Source of the DNA: Lutjanus erythropterus
Taxonomy: Eukaryota > Chordata > Actinopteri > Lutjaniformes > Lutjanidae
Length of the DNA: 64,000 nucleotides
Assembly (NCBI GenBank): GCA_020091685.1
Contig: CM034602.1
Span: 2,478,936 to 2,542,935 of the forward strand
Direction of reading: 5' to 3'
The notes beneath the pieces were generated by a model, which was given only the letters and a program-made list of their open reading frames with translations, was not told where the DNA came from and did no database searches. Both the position numbers and the translations under genes were made by a program. Positions 13,101 through 25,344 of the stretch are shown here, piece by piece (positions within the stretch are counted from its first letter, which is position 1; every line of letters begins with the position of its first letter).

Positions 13101-15163
13101 TTATATGGTGTGTTGCTGACACCTCTGGTACATTTTGTACTTTTTCATTTGAGTCTCAGTTCATTCTGAAAAGGTCCAAATCCTGCGTCATGCCCTTTTA
13201 TACAAGTTCTTTGGATGTCCATTTGTGCGTGCGCCTCGGCTCTGATCCGGTAGATGCTGATGCCGCTTTTTAAAGTTAGTGTTGGTGCTGCGGATGGCGG
13301 GGCTGAGAACAAGGCCGAGGCCGCTCCTCTTCTGCACACTTTTTACTTCCCTCCCTAATGAGGACGCCTGAAGTGGTGTAGCGTGCACACTCTTCAATTT
13401 AAATCAACTTTTCCAAGGGTCTCTTCAGACCAAGGCTCCATGCTGCCATTGTTCTGCAGCCGCTGGCGGCGAAGTGAAGAGGACCATGCTGGCATTGAAA
13501 CGTAAATCCTTAGACGGTAAAAGTGAACTGTTGGAAACATTCCATCTGTGCCGTTAAAAGAGTAAAAAGCCAACGCGCTCGCAGCTCAAATTGAATGACT
13601 TGTTGTTCATTTATTCAATTCACCAGCAAAACAGTGACAAAAAGCAACTGCTCATCTCTTTAGATTTAGCCAAGGATGTGTGGGCCGCCGCAGCCCTGCT
13701 GGGGTGTTAAAGCAGAGTAATTTTCTTTTAAAGCTTTTAAAAATGGCTTTGTGAAGGTTATTCTATTGTGAAGAAGAAAAATCTTGGTTTTTTTGTGTGT
13801 CTCCGTGTGTTCAGGTTTGGAATGCTGAGCGATGAGTCGGTGCCTCACGCCGAGAGCATTATAGCTGCTCTGGCAAAACATCTGGAAGCAAAACTCTCTT
13901 TTGGTGAGACAAAATCCCATTTTATTCCCACTAATAAGAAAAACACAATTACAAAATGCAATAATGGTAAATAAACTATCAATGATCTCTCTAACATGAT
14001 CAGAGAAGGGCGAGAAAGACATGATCATCCTGAGGAATGACGTGGGGCTTCGCCACCCGACCGGCGAGCTGGAGATGAAACACAGTAGCCTGGTGGTGTA
14101 CGGCAACCCCAATGGCTTCTCCGCCATGGCCAAGACTGTAGGATACCCAGCAGCCATCGCTGCTCGCATGGTCCTTGATGGTTAGTGACAGAGAAAAACC
14201 CTGATGACATGTTTCAATTCATTTATTGTTTGTTCAGAACATTTAGTTTTGTTACACTGAATTTTCTTGGAAACTTGCTCCTCTGACCAGGTTCAGGTTT
14301 TTAGAAAATAAGTAAAGAAGTTTGTCCTGTCAGCCTGGAAGCTGTCCTTGGTTTGTCCTGTCATGTCATGAATTTGTCAGCTAGCTTAGTGAAACTAATG
14401 CTGGTTTGTTTTGTCAGTCTCTGAAGCTAATGTTCTGCTGGGCCAAGAAGCTAATGTTAGTGTCCTGTTGGTCTGAGAATCTACTGTTAGTGTGTCAATT
14501 TAGGAAGCTAACTTTAGTTTATCCTTTCAGTCTGTGAAGCTAACATTTCTTTGTCTGATGTCTTCACAAACTGTCAGTCCTTGAAGCTAATGTTAGTTTC
14601 TCATTTCAGACAGTGAAGCTAATATTTGCCTAGCTTATGCTAGTTTCCCATGTCTCTCTGTAAAGCTAATATACGTTTATCCTGCTGGACCGAGAAGCTA
14701 ACGTTAGTTTGTTAGTCTGTGAAACTAATGAAAGTTTTTTTCTGCTCGTCTGTGAAGCTAACATCAGTTTGTTTGTTAGCCTTTGAAGCTAACTTAAGTT
14801 TGTCCTGTCACTCTGTAATACTAATGCAAACTTGTCCCGCTGGTCCAAGAAGCTAACGTTAGTTTGTCCTGTCAGTCTGTGGAGCTAATGTTAGTTTGCT
14901 GACTTCACAGGAAGACAGAACTGTGATCACTGGGATGTGCAGCTTCCTAGAAATTCATTTTGTTCCATCATGCAGCATTTATAATGCTGAAGACGTGTGT
15001 TAGTTTGAATGTACAGAACATCTGTGTTTGTTTTCTCTCTGCAGGTGAAATCGCCACAAAGGGTCTGGTGGCTCCGATGACGAAAGACATCTACGGGCCG
15101 GTGCTGGCCCGACTGAAGGAGGAGGGACTTCACTTCATGTACAAGAGCAGCCTGCAGGAGTAG
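5495..15163 (+). CDS. aass: aass 3' half: saccharopine dehydrogenase domain of alpha-aminoadipic semialdehyde synthase
   Basis: The mitochondrial SDH domain oxidises saccharopine with NAD+ to glutamate and alpha-aminoadipic semialdehyde, the second step of lysine breakdown. Eleven exons join in one frame (about 458 residues): 5495-5616, 5727-5856, 6783-6893, 7004-7112, 9104-9243, 9378-9545, 10964-11059, 11889-12004, 13815-13903, 14004-14180 and 15044-15163, ending in TAG. Each is bounded by AG/GT and phases agree. The first exon carries the Rossmann nucleotide-binding motif [15 protein letters not shown]. Later conserved blocks are [54 protein letters not shown] and [14 protein letters not shown]. 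The first exon starts inside a codon, so coding sequence precedes it, but no LKR exon lies upstream in the window; the LKR half is at 41412-49181. Introns hold only repeats and low-complexity DNA. Function is certain by family, and the 5' truncation is probably an assembly effect. Confidence 0.95.
7139..7198. repeat. Compound microsatellite (GA)n(GT)n
   Basis: An uninterrupted GA run passes directly into a GT run, starting about 26 bp after the donor site of an aass intron (exon end 7112). Open frames through it are repeat artefacts. Confidence 0.95.
10478..10694. mobile_element. Truncated MITE, family B
   Basis: The right end reads GGGCGAACTATCCCTTTAAG, and the interior (CTTGGATTACACCAGACGAGC) matches the full copy at 32349-32877. 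The left inverted end is missing. It lies in the aass intron between exons ending at 9545 and starting at 10964. Confidence 0.6.
11520..11765. repeat. Degenerate minisatellite, GGAGCTAAAGAGGAGCTAGG type
   Basis: Purine-rich units built on AGGAGCTA and AGACAGACTAG recur several times with a period of roughly 36 bp. They lie in the aass intron 11060-11888. Copies are diverged, so the limits are approximate. Confidence 0.65.
14330..14900. repeat. Degenerate minisatellite, GAAGCTAATGTTAGTTTGTCC type
   Basis: About ten diverged units share GAAGCTAA, GTTAGTTTG and CCTGTCAGTCTGT, spaced some 50-60 bp apart. They fill most of the last aass intron (14181-15043). The tract is non-coding. Confidence 0.75.
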
Positions 15164-17070
15164 AGCCGATAACACCAGAAAAAATGTATACAATCCACAG
15201 GCTATAATCTGACTTTTCAACAACTTTATCCTTTTCTGATGGTCTCAGTCTCACCTGTCTGCTGATAGTCTGATCTGCCAGGGGCTGATAAAATATGGGA
15301 AATGTGCTAAAAAAGGCAGGAAAAAAAACAAATAATTTAATCCTGAAAAATTCGCTTTATTTGGTGATGCTTTAAAATTGCATTTATTAGAAATTTAAAG
15401 CATTAAAAGCATTTAAAGCATTAAAAATAAAAACAGTCTAATCAGGTGAAAGTACAGTAGAAACCAGGTTTGGCTGGGATTGGCTGTTGGCTGTTGCCAT
15501 CAGTTAAAATGAAAAGCGAAGCCTTCTCACAGATGAAATGTTTAATGGCGACCAGATTCCACAGATGAGTTTGATGATTTTTAACCTTTCATACAATCAT
15601 AAATCTTCTGTGTTTTTATGGAAGGACTTGACTGTCGGTCAGTTAACTAACAAACCTGCTAACAAGTTTTTTTGTTTTGTTTTATCACTTCGCCTTAAAC
15701 ACACTAACACGGGTTTCTGGATAAATTAAAATCCAACAAACCCAGGTCAGCACTGCACTAACCTTCAAGCTGTGATACAAGAAAAATCTTAGTTATAAAC
15801 CCATTTAAAGGAGATCTATGTCACCATTATGCATGCAAAGAGAGAGCTGAAGCCATAGAATTGTGTATTAAATGGATTGTGATCCTGTTTAAGATACGAT
15901 CTGTGGTTGAAGTGAGTTGTTTCTCGCAGCCAACTCTTCCCCAGACATGGCAGAGACAGTCAGGCTGCAGGAACACTGCAGGAGCGCAGTGTCTGTCTCG
16001 CTTCACTTTTTGCTCATTTTAACATTTATGAACATCTACGCCTTCTACAAGTTTATGAATGATTCTTTACGACTCATAAGAAGAACACTTACTCATTTGT
16101 GGAAAATTTTGCATCAATTTGAGCTCAAACTAAAACTTAATTTGAACTGAAACAAAAAGGTAATTCTGGTCCTGAGTGGGAGTTTCTAAGGACAGCACAG
16201 CTGCAACGTTCATGTCAAGTATTTCACCTTAAAATGTTCCCTCCAATATTATTCTGAACAATCCTAAATTTTCCTACTATATACCTTGAGATAGATCTAA
16301 AATATAATATACACTTATTTAAAAATAAGTGTATATTTAAGCACAACAAATATGCTATTTTTGGAGTATTACTTATTAACTCATGATCTCGATTCGGTAA
16401 CGTCAGTAACATCGACTCCCGGCTCATGTCGAGCTCAGAGTTAGAAAGTTTGATTTGAGATGTTTAAACTTTGGTGTAAAGTTTCTCAGAGTGATAAGTA
16501 TTTATTGTTTGCCATCTGAGTGATATTTATTTTATTTTGGGGGGTGATCGCCTTGTAAAAGGTTTGATGAATGCTTTAAATGGGAAAAAAAATAAAACCC
16601 AGAGCTATTTTACATGTACCTGAGATATATTTTTTAAAATAATATATCCATAAATGTGTACCTGATATGTATTTTATATGTGGCCACCAGAGGGATTTGA
16701 ACAGAGGATATTTTGGTAGATTTTTATGTTCCTGTCAGATTTAAAAGGAAAGAATTCAGATAAACACAAATACATATCCAAGTGAAACTAAAAAGGAACA
16801 CATCAACATTAAAACATTTATTAAAGTTTAGATATCAGTCTGATTATTGGTTTATTGACCTCCTTTTGATACCAATCTGAATATTGGTTTGATTTATACC
16901 TCGTAAACCTCCAACATGAAGACGGTTTTTATTTTTGTTGTTTTGTTGTTAAAGTTTGACTTGATGTTTATGGAATTCATGATTACAAATCACATCTTCA
17001 TTTATAAAAGCTTGTTTTGATAGAACACTTTTGCTTTATGAAAATGTACAAGTGGTTGTTTGAATAAAAT
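15164..17070 (+). other. Probable aass 3' untranslated region and downstream DNA
   Basis: AT-rich sequence follows the aass stop codon. Candidate poly(A) signals AATAAA occur near 16591 and 17063. The sequence alone does not show which is used. No other gene is visible. Confidence 0.4.
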
Positions 17071-19044
17071 CCATTTTGTTATGTTCTTTCTTCTTGTTTC
17101 ACTTTGAAAAGATTTTTACCTTGCCATTGTAATAACCTTTACACTAAATTGTTTACACGTCAGTTTATTAATGCATTTCTTAGACACAGATGCACAGAAG
17201 AATATTAGTGTCAGAAAAAGGAAGAGATGTTAGTAAGAATTTGACCAATTAAAAACATATCAGTCTATAATTGATGTCTAGAAATGGCAGTAATGGGAGT
17301 AAAAGCATTTTTTCTGGTGGAGGCATTTGTTGAATAAGGAAAAAAACAGCAAAAACAATAAAATGAGAAACATGCATTTTATATTCTATTAATTATCAAT
17401 GATAAATTTATTTAGCATTTTCCCAATCACCCTGATCAGAAGAGGAATGAAGACAATAAAATCAAAATAATACAAATGTAATTAACTCTAATATTTTTTT
17501 TAATATCATTTTATAAATGAGGAAAATGCCTTTTGGGCTGCAGGGGGATTTTTTTTGCTGCAGTACCGCAAGTTTCCACTAGAACAGAACCAAGGCTGAG
17601 TGCCCGCTCTAATCTCTGATCTGGAGCCAGTGTTTGGTTTGTCCATCCTGGGCTCCCGTAGAAACATGGCTGTGCAAGATGGCGGAAGAACTGCTGCTCC
17701 TGTGGAAACACACGGCTCATTCTGAGGTAACAAAAAACACAACAATACTTATTTTAACTAATAAAAACATACTAATGAAGATTATATCTCATTTCTACCA
17801 ACAGATCCACCTAAATGTCACAAACTGGACCTTCAGACCTGCACGATATCAACTCAGGTGAGTTAAAGAGTTTTTTTCTGACTGAACATCTTTGACGCTC
17901 CTGTTGATTGAGATTATTTGATATCATCTGAACTGAATTAAAAGTAATTTGCATTTAAATGTAATGAAATATTTTCATTTTCTAAACGGTGTCAGCAGAG
18001 ACAAACAAGATGTTTAGTTTGGTCCATGTGGCTCAGGAACAGTGTGAACACTGTGATGTAAGCAGTTTGTTCATGTTCATTTTTAAAGGGAGAGTCTTTG
18101 TTTTTTTCTCCTGGCCTTCAGAGCTGTTTATCCAGCTGGAGTGTTTTGGTGTGAGTTGCAGGGTTTTGGAGATTTCAGCTCTAGAGATGTCTGACTTCTG
18201 TCTAATATAACTGAACTAAATGTCACTCAGCTTGTGGTGTTCAAAGCACCAAAAGAAAAAATACATTTGGATTCATCTGCTTTGCAAAAATCCTGACCCA
18301 GTTACTCAAGATACTCCGCAGACCTTGTTGTGAGCAGTTTCATGGGAACTACTTTCCTTCCAGTAGAAAAGACAGTAGCTCTGGTAGATTTTAAAGTAGT
18401 CTGAGTGGATTTTACTGCAGAAAGAAAGTAGATCTTACAGGAAACTAACCAATACCCAAGAGATAGAGCTGATGTATGTTTAAATTTAGACAGCAGAAAA
18501 AAAATACTGAACAACCGAAAGTTACTTTTATATCTCAAAATCAGTTCTTTATTGAAAACTTTTGTTCAGGTAAAATGATGCTGTTCCTGGTTCAGAGTGT
18601 AACAGCACTTCCTGACTGGAGGATGCAAACCAGCGAGCGAGCGAGTGAGCGAGCAAACAGTAGATTGTTTCAGTTTCTTTCCTAACCTGCTCATCGCTCA
18701 GCAGACAGGCTGAGTGACGTGTCACTTACTTTAAAAAAACGCTCGTCCTGGTTCTGTTTTGGTGAAGTTTACAACACCATTTTCTTTGTCAGAAAGAGAG
18801 GTGGCACCTTTTATATGATCCTCAAAGTGAGTAAACTGCCTCCCAGTTATACAGAAACAAGCCTGACCTCAGGAAGTTACGTTAGTGTGAAAAAAATAAG
18901 CTCTGCAGAGGCAGAAATAAGAGGCGTCGCTTGTGTTATAAGTGGGCATTTTTTCATGTGTGTTACAGTTGCACAGGTCTGAAACCTCTATGATCAATTA
19001 AAGTCTCTCTTTTGCCTTAAGACTTGGAGAATATAAAAATCACT

Positions 19045-19540
19045 TTACACTGTAAAAAAAAAAAAAAAAAAAGCTGAGAAAACTCAAAAATTATTGAAAA
19101 AGGCACTGCAATAATTTTGAGTTTTGAGTGCAACTCAAACTTTTTTTTGCTGACCTATCATCTTTAGTTAAGATGATTTACTTTTCCACTTTAGATGAAC
19201 CTGAATCTTTGAGTTTAAGAAATTTTAAAAAATGTAGTTCAAAAACTGCTGACAGTGAGCTGTGGACTTACTATTACTTATTACAATATTTTTGTGGCTG
19301 AAAATTAAAAGGTTTTAAATGAAAATATAAAAATAATTCTCTTTCACTTTAATGCATTTACTCTATATATTTTTAAATACATTTCTACAACTCACAGGTT
19401 TAAGATAATCTAAAGAAAAAAAGTAAATTATCTCAACAAAAGATTAGTGGTTAGTAAAACTTTGTCAGAACTTAATAATCTGAGTTGGACTGTTGCAGTA
19501 CGTTGCCTTGAAATTTAGAGTTTTCTTAACTTTTTTGATG
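19045..19540. mobile_element. Probable MITE with diverged inverted ends
   Basis: The left end has ACACTGTAAAAAA followed by GAGAAAACTCAAAAATT. The right end read on the other strand has AAAAAAGTTAAGAAAACTCT. The ends are about 480 bp apart. Similarity is imperfect and no target duplication is clear. Confidence 0.45.
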
Positions 19541-21112
19541 AATGAAAATTGAAATGTTAGAAAAACATTATTCATTGACATATTTTTTTTTTGCCAAAAC
19601 CACAGGGAGCCACTGGAGAGGAGCTAAAGAGCCGCAGGTTGCAGACCTCCAAGGTCTTCTTTAAAAATATAACTTTCACTCAATTGAATACATTTGCAGT
19701 GTAGTATTCTGCTTTTACGTAAATAAAACTTCTTAATAATTCCACCACTGAGTTGATCTAAAGTCTGACTTTGAGTTTGAAGCCATAGTCAAAGATGTTG
19801 TTCACCAGGCATCTGTTAACACGTGTCAACATAAACATTTAGTGCTTCTGATCCTGTTCTGACGTCTTCTCGGCCTCCAGCTCAGCTCCTCGGACAAAAA
19901 AAAACAAAAAGACAATCAGCCCGTTTGCTTCCACTTAATTTGAAGGCAGCCATGCAAACTAGGCCACCGAGCAGGGGATAATTGGGCATGTAATTATGAA
20001 AAGTCAGAAATGCAAATGAAGGTGTGGATACGGCGGCCGGTCAAGACGACGTCTGGACACTTGACCTATTTTCTGTCCCGAAAAGGCGCGTTTCTTGCAG
20101 AGTCTTAACCCGGATTAACATGTGGGAAATCAGTTGGAATAACCGGTTCAGTGCAGGGATTAAAGCATGACTCCATAAAGGGAAAATACATAATCCACAT
20201 GTCGGACAGGACTCGGGTTTTCATCAGGCCACGTCTTTATTTTCTCTCTTTCTGTGTTTGTTTCATTAACACCTCTCTCCTGTCGGGCTCACAGGAGGTT
20301 GGCTCCATCTTTTGTCTCGCTGTCGTCACCTCTGACCTTCGGCCTCCTTCCTGTCCGCTGAGGCTGGTGATCGAGGAGCTGAGGATCTTTCTGCTGCCGT
20401 AAGTGTCTCTGGATAAACACACCCGCTAAAGGTCTAAAAATGTAAATGTAACCTGCTTTCTGAGTCACTGTTTGGTTGCATCTTCATCATCCTGGCAGGA
20501 GTCTTACTTTGCTGTTAAATTATTATTGAAATTCTGTTTCCACAGAATGAATCATGATGTATTTTTGGTGATGCCCTGCCACCTGCAGGACAAAAATAAT
20601 AAAAATATAAAAATCTATCAGGCAGGCAGAGAAATTCTAGAGGTGCAGTGTGTAAGATATGGCCAGAATTTTAATTTTCCCCATTAAAAAGTGAACTAAC
20701 ATTATCAGCAGAATGTGGAGTGGCTACGTTTCACAAGCTCTCAGTGTAAAGTAAGGAAATGTTCTTCCACCTGTTGTCCTTATTAAATAGAAGAATTCAC
20801 CTCCTCAGTTTTTCTCTTTTACCAAAGACTTTAACTAAACCCTCAAAGCTGCTGCAGGTACTAGAAAGAAACCGATCACAGTCCCGGCTCTCAGCTGGGA
20901 CTGATGTGAAAGCAGAACTACGTCCTCCAGATGTTCTCTGCAACAAGAACAGGTTCTCCCTCTTTCATTCAAACTAAACTGGCAACAGCAGGAGAAAGAC
21001 TAAATTAAATCTCAAGATGTTTTTATAATTAGAAAAAGAGAAATAATTCTAGTTAGGCTTTTAATGTTGGATTGTTTTTATCAGGGTAAAATAAATACCC
21101 ACATAATTAATG

Positions 21113-21790
21113 TACAGTGCTTAACAGATTTATTAGACCACCACCCAGTGTAAGGTTTATGCCACACTGCCCTAAATGAACAGAATTGTCAATTACTAAA
21201 ATCATTTTTTATGTTTCTGTAATGGTTAATAAACCAGTATGTAGAAGCTCTTTAACTGAAATGATATTTTTAATTTCTAAAATATAATTGTTATCCATGA
21301 ATTTTCAAATTCACTGTTTTAAAGCACATTATTTATTTCTTGATGTCAAATCATAGTTATTTACTTTCATTCCTGAACAGACTTCTGGACTGAATCTGAT
21401 TGGTCGCGGGTTCATATACCAACAAGACAATGAGCTCAAGCAAACTATAAAAGTAAAGTCAAACTTCAGAGACTGTTTGACCAAGAAAGTGAAAGTCTGT
21501 GGGAACAGATAGAAACTATTTGGAACTTAATAACAAAAGAGACTGTTGAAAAGAACATAAAGACAATGTCAGCAAGAATGCAAACTGTTATCAAGACCGA
21601 AGGAGGCCAGAAAAAAAAGATGTTTTTTGGTTATTATGTGTGAAAAAGAAGTATTTAGTTGTTTCAGTTTATTTGCCAAATAAAGAACAATAATATTTTT
21701 AGTTTTAAACAAGTTTTTGAAAGATTTCTGAAATATTTATTTTTTCTCAGTTTTATGACAAGTGGTCTAAGACATTTATTAAGCACTGTA
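21113..21790 (+). mobile_element. Decayed Tc1/mariner-like element
   Basis: Both ends start with TACAGTGCTTAA and continue to a shared TTAGACCAC, inverted, next to the TA dinucleotide expected for this superfamily. Inside, about 21415-21640 translates to pieces of a Tc1-type transposase C-terminus: YQQDNELKQTIK (the region of the third catalytic acid), then in another frame SLWEQIETIWNLITKETVEK and MSARMQTVIKTEGGQ. The frame shift and the lack of the N-terminal two thirds show that it is inactive. Confidence 0.8.
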
Positions 21791-23579
21791 CAAACTGTCC
21801 CTGAAGACAGAAAGAAATCTGTTGTTTAACTCAGAACTCCTTACAGTCGGCTTCAATCTAATTTTATGAAGTGATTTTAATACAGTTACATCAGAAAATG
21901 ACAACAGCTGTCCTTTTTCTTTTTGATTGTGTTTCTCTGCTGAAGTTTTTATGGGTGTTTCTATAGACTTTGTGGAGCAGAGAGGTTCTACATGCAGGTC
22001 AGTGAATCATCAGGTGGTTTCAGAGTTACAGGATTCTGTTAATGCATCATGAAAACAGTACAGCATGTATTGATATTGGAAAATGTACTTTTGTACTTAA
22101 AAGCATGTATTCTAGTACTTTAACTCAAGTATAATTTTGACTGAGCAACTTTCACTTGTAGTTGAGTAATATTTGACCAGGAGTATCTATACTTTGACTC
22201 AAGTACTGAGGTTGAGTATTTCGTCCACCTGCTGGTTTCATTTCAGTCCACATATCAGCTGGTTAGAGCCGTGTTTAAGATTCAGACGCTCTCATTTTTT
22301 TGAAAAAGGAAAAATGTGAGAAAGTGTAGTTTTGCATTGATGCTTTGGCCTAAAACTCTTGTTGTTCAGATGAAGGAAAACATGTTTGTTTGGTACAGAC
22401 TCCAAAAAATACCACTCCACCATGATATTTATAGTTTTTTTTTTTCAGTAAAAATAATTGTAATGCAAAAATGATCATTTCCACTAATTGTATCCCTTAT
22501 GTGCATCAAACTGACTTTGCCACATTTTGCACAAAATTAGCCAGTACAGGAAATTCACTGCTTTACAGTGGCATTAAGTGGCTGATCACATGTCAGTGTC
22601 ACAGTTCTGAACAAACCAAATGACTTCTAAAATTTAGACACAAAGTTTTTGCTGGTGAAAATGTGTGAGTGCACCTTAGCTGCAGTGTGGTGACAGCTGT
22701 AGTTGTGCACACGGTAACAAAAAACTCCAGCAGGCTGTTTCTTTGGTGTTCTTTCACGTATTTAATCCCCTAACTAATAATCCAGCAGTGTTTCATGTCC
22801 AGCTAAAAAAACAAACATGTCAGTACCCCATGCATCACATTTAGTCTGTTACAAAATCCAGAATATAAAAGCATTAATGTTCTGCTACTAAGCAATTAGA
22901 ATCAAATCATAACATTTGAATGCACTAAAAATGGTAAAATATAAAAATCTAAAAGTATAAATAGAAATTTGGTCCATCGAGTTGATTACTATAATATTAT
23001 TTACATTAGATTATTATTTTTATTATTCCAGGCCCTTATTTTTATATTTGACTTCAATAGCACACTGCTGCTACCGTTGTGATGGTATTTACAGAAAAGA
23101 GTTCAGTGCAGGAGCTCTATAAAAGACAAGCTAACAAAATATCTCATTTGATGTAAAAAGATGCAGTTTTTCCCTTTTTTTCCCCATTTGGCTCAGTGCC
23201 AATAAATACAAAGGTCTAGGAAAAGTTTGTTAGTGGAGTTGAAACGTCTCAGGGCAGTACAGCGTTAAAACATCGGACAGTTAGTCTACAGCTCGTATCA
23301 AAGTTAGAAGTACAGGATGAAAAATACAAAAAGGCACACATTACAAAACCGCAGGGAGTCCGGATCCGGCGAAGAAGAAACTCGTTCGGTGCACGCCAGC
23401 CTCACGCTACGACACAGAGTCCTGAACGAGGAGGATTTTATTATTTTTTTTATTTTAGTCGTCGTAGCGTGAGTCTGGCATCAGGAGAAGTTCTGTTGGT
23501 GGTTTGAAGAGGAAGAACAAGAGGCTGTTGCTCATTTTTAACAGGAGTTCTTTGTGTGTTTTCTTTTTTTTTGTGGCGG

Positions 23580-25344
23580 TTACACCAGGGATTCAAGGCT
23601 CTCGGCAGTGCTGGCGGTTCCCACCACGATGGTTCCGTTGTTGTCGGAGGACTGGAGGGTTTTCTCGTCTTCTTGCGTCCCGATGAGACTCAGCATGGCT
23701 TTGTACAGGAACTGGTACTGCTCCTGTAAAACGACGACGAGGTAAATGATTTTTATATTTAGGGCTGCGTCAGAATCCTGATGTAACTCTGATAACATGT
23801 TAATTTATGAACAACTGAACATTGGGCCTCATGCAAGAACATTCTCGTATTCTTATCTTTAATTTCTCTGGCTTTTGTTTGTACGAAGGGAACATGTCAC
23901 GTCAGATTCAGCAGACTCTCGTATCTATCTGAGTGCAGCGGGAGGAGGAGGAGGAGGTCAAAGGGAAGTTTCCTTCATCTAAATTATTGATACTAGGCTT
24001 TATAAGTAAATTTACTGTAAACTGTGTTCGTATCTGAAAGAAAGTTCAAAATATGAGACAACTGGTGACAAGTGGTTCTTGCATGAGGTCCAGTGAGTGT
24101 GTTCATCCTGGTTTTGATCACATTCAGGATGTTGACATGCAACAAGAGAAAGCAGATTATTCATATAGATATATACGTGATTCTAACAGTATTTCTCGTT
24201 ATCTGTTCTGTATCAACATAAAAAGTTCAGAAATGAGGATGAGGTGTTTACATGCCACAGGATCCAGAGGGCTGTACTACCAAGTTTGACTTTAGACTCA
24301 ACATACTTCACTAACACATTAATCAGAGTCTGGTGTATCTTTTTTAACCTGGTTAGATCACCATGGTAACCGATGCTGACCTCATGACCTGGTCAGGAGC
24401 AGGTGATGTTCTGAGTTTCAGATTTTTGCCACGATATATTTTTTAGATTTTCCACAGCTCTTCATTATGACAGCTCGATCATTTTGACTGAAGTGGGCGT
24501 CTGGCAAAGAGTCAAATGAAGCAACAAACGCCCCTTTTTTAGTCTGAAGAAGAAAGTCTGAGTTAACAAAGCAAGTTGATAACCACAGTCATGATACCTG
24601 TTATTATGTCTGACTGAGGTTTTAAGTTTTGTTGAGGAGCTCGTGGTAAAGAAAGACTGGCTGTGCTGAGCTTCCTTCGTAGTACAACCCTCTGGTTTCT
24701 ATCAGAGTACTCCAGGTAGCATATCCAGATTTCTCAGAATCCGGATCTGGAACCAGGATATGATATTTACATACACAAAGCATGAGATATATACTGTTAC
24801 CATGATAAAAAATGACACATACTATGTTCCCCTATGTCACTGTATTCCCAGAGCTCAGCTGTTAACTTGATGAGTTAGGATTGCTGATTAAACTATGAAA
24901 TTATCCTTTAAGCATTAGATACTGTGAAGTGTAACAGACAGTAGAGTATCATCAGCGTATTGTGAGACAATGAACAGTCTTACGATGTCGCTGAAGATTC
25001 CCGGTCTCATTAGGTTTGTCAGCTTGGCCACTTGGAAGACATCGACCGAACCTTCGGCCTCCAGCTGGCGAGTCAGAGACAATAGAGCGCAGAACGTTCC
25101 TGCCGTGACTCCGCCCACACTGGAAGTGAAAAAGAAATCAAAGCTGTTCTAATTTTTGCTGTAAAATAACAGAATCCTTGAGCAGTCAGTGAGGGTCTTA
25201 CTCATCGTGGACCACCATGGGTCCGTCCTTGACGGTGCTCTCCTCTTTCACCAGGTTAAGGAGCTCGAAGGTGCTGCTGATGGGACTGTCCGGGTTCGGC
25301 CAGCGGGGGGCGCGGTAGTGTTTCACCTCCAGAACGTAGTCATC
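23580..25344 (-). CDS. ptprz1: ptprz1 3' end: C-terminal part of receptor tyrosine phosphatase zeta
   Basis: Three - strand exons join in frame: 25344-25202, 25119-24984 and 23723-23580 (stop TAA at 23582-23580). They encode the end of the second, membrane-distal phosphatase domain (D2) and the tail of this single-pass neural/glial receptor. Visible blocks are [56 protein letters not shown] and [17 protein letters not shown]. The signature loop has Asp where active phosphatases have the nucleophilic Cys, as known for the inactive D2 of this family. The protein ends in ESLV, a PDZ-binding motif. All earlier exons are missing; they should lie right of 25344, where an intron and then the N gap follow. 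Whether this is the a or b fish paralogue cannot be told. Confidence 0.92.

Larger units (their letters stand above)
17071..23579. other. Intergenic spacer between convergent aass and ptprz1
   Basis: No coding exon is recognisable here. The stretch holds a probable MITE (19045-19540), a Tc1-like remnant (21113-21790) and a fragment of the 'AGTACTCAAGTAC' hAT-type repeat (about 22080-22235). The right part, roughly 22900-23579, is probably the 3' untranslated region of ptprz1 read on the - strand. Short open frames are scattered and show no splice logic. Confidence 0.6.
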
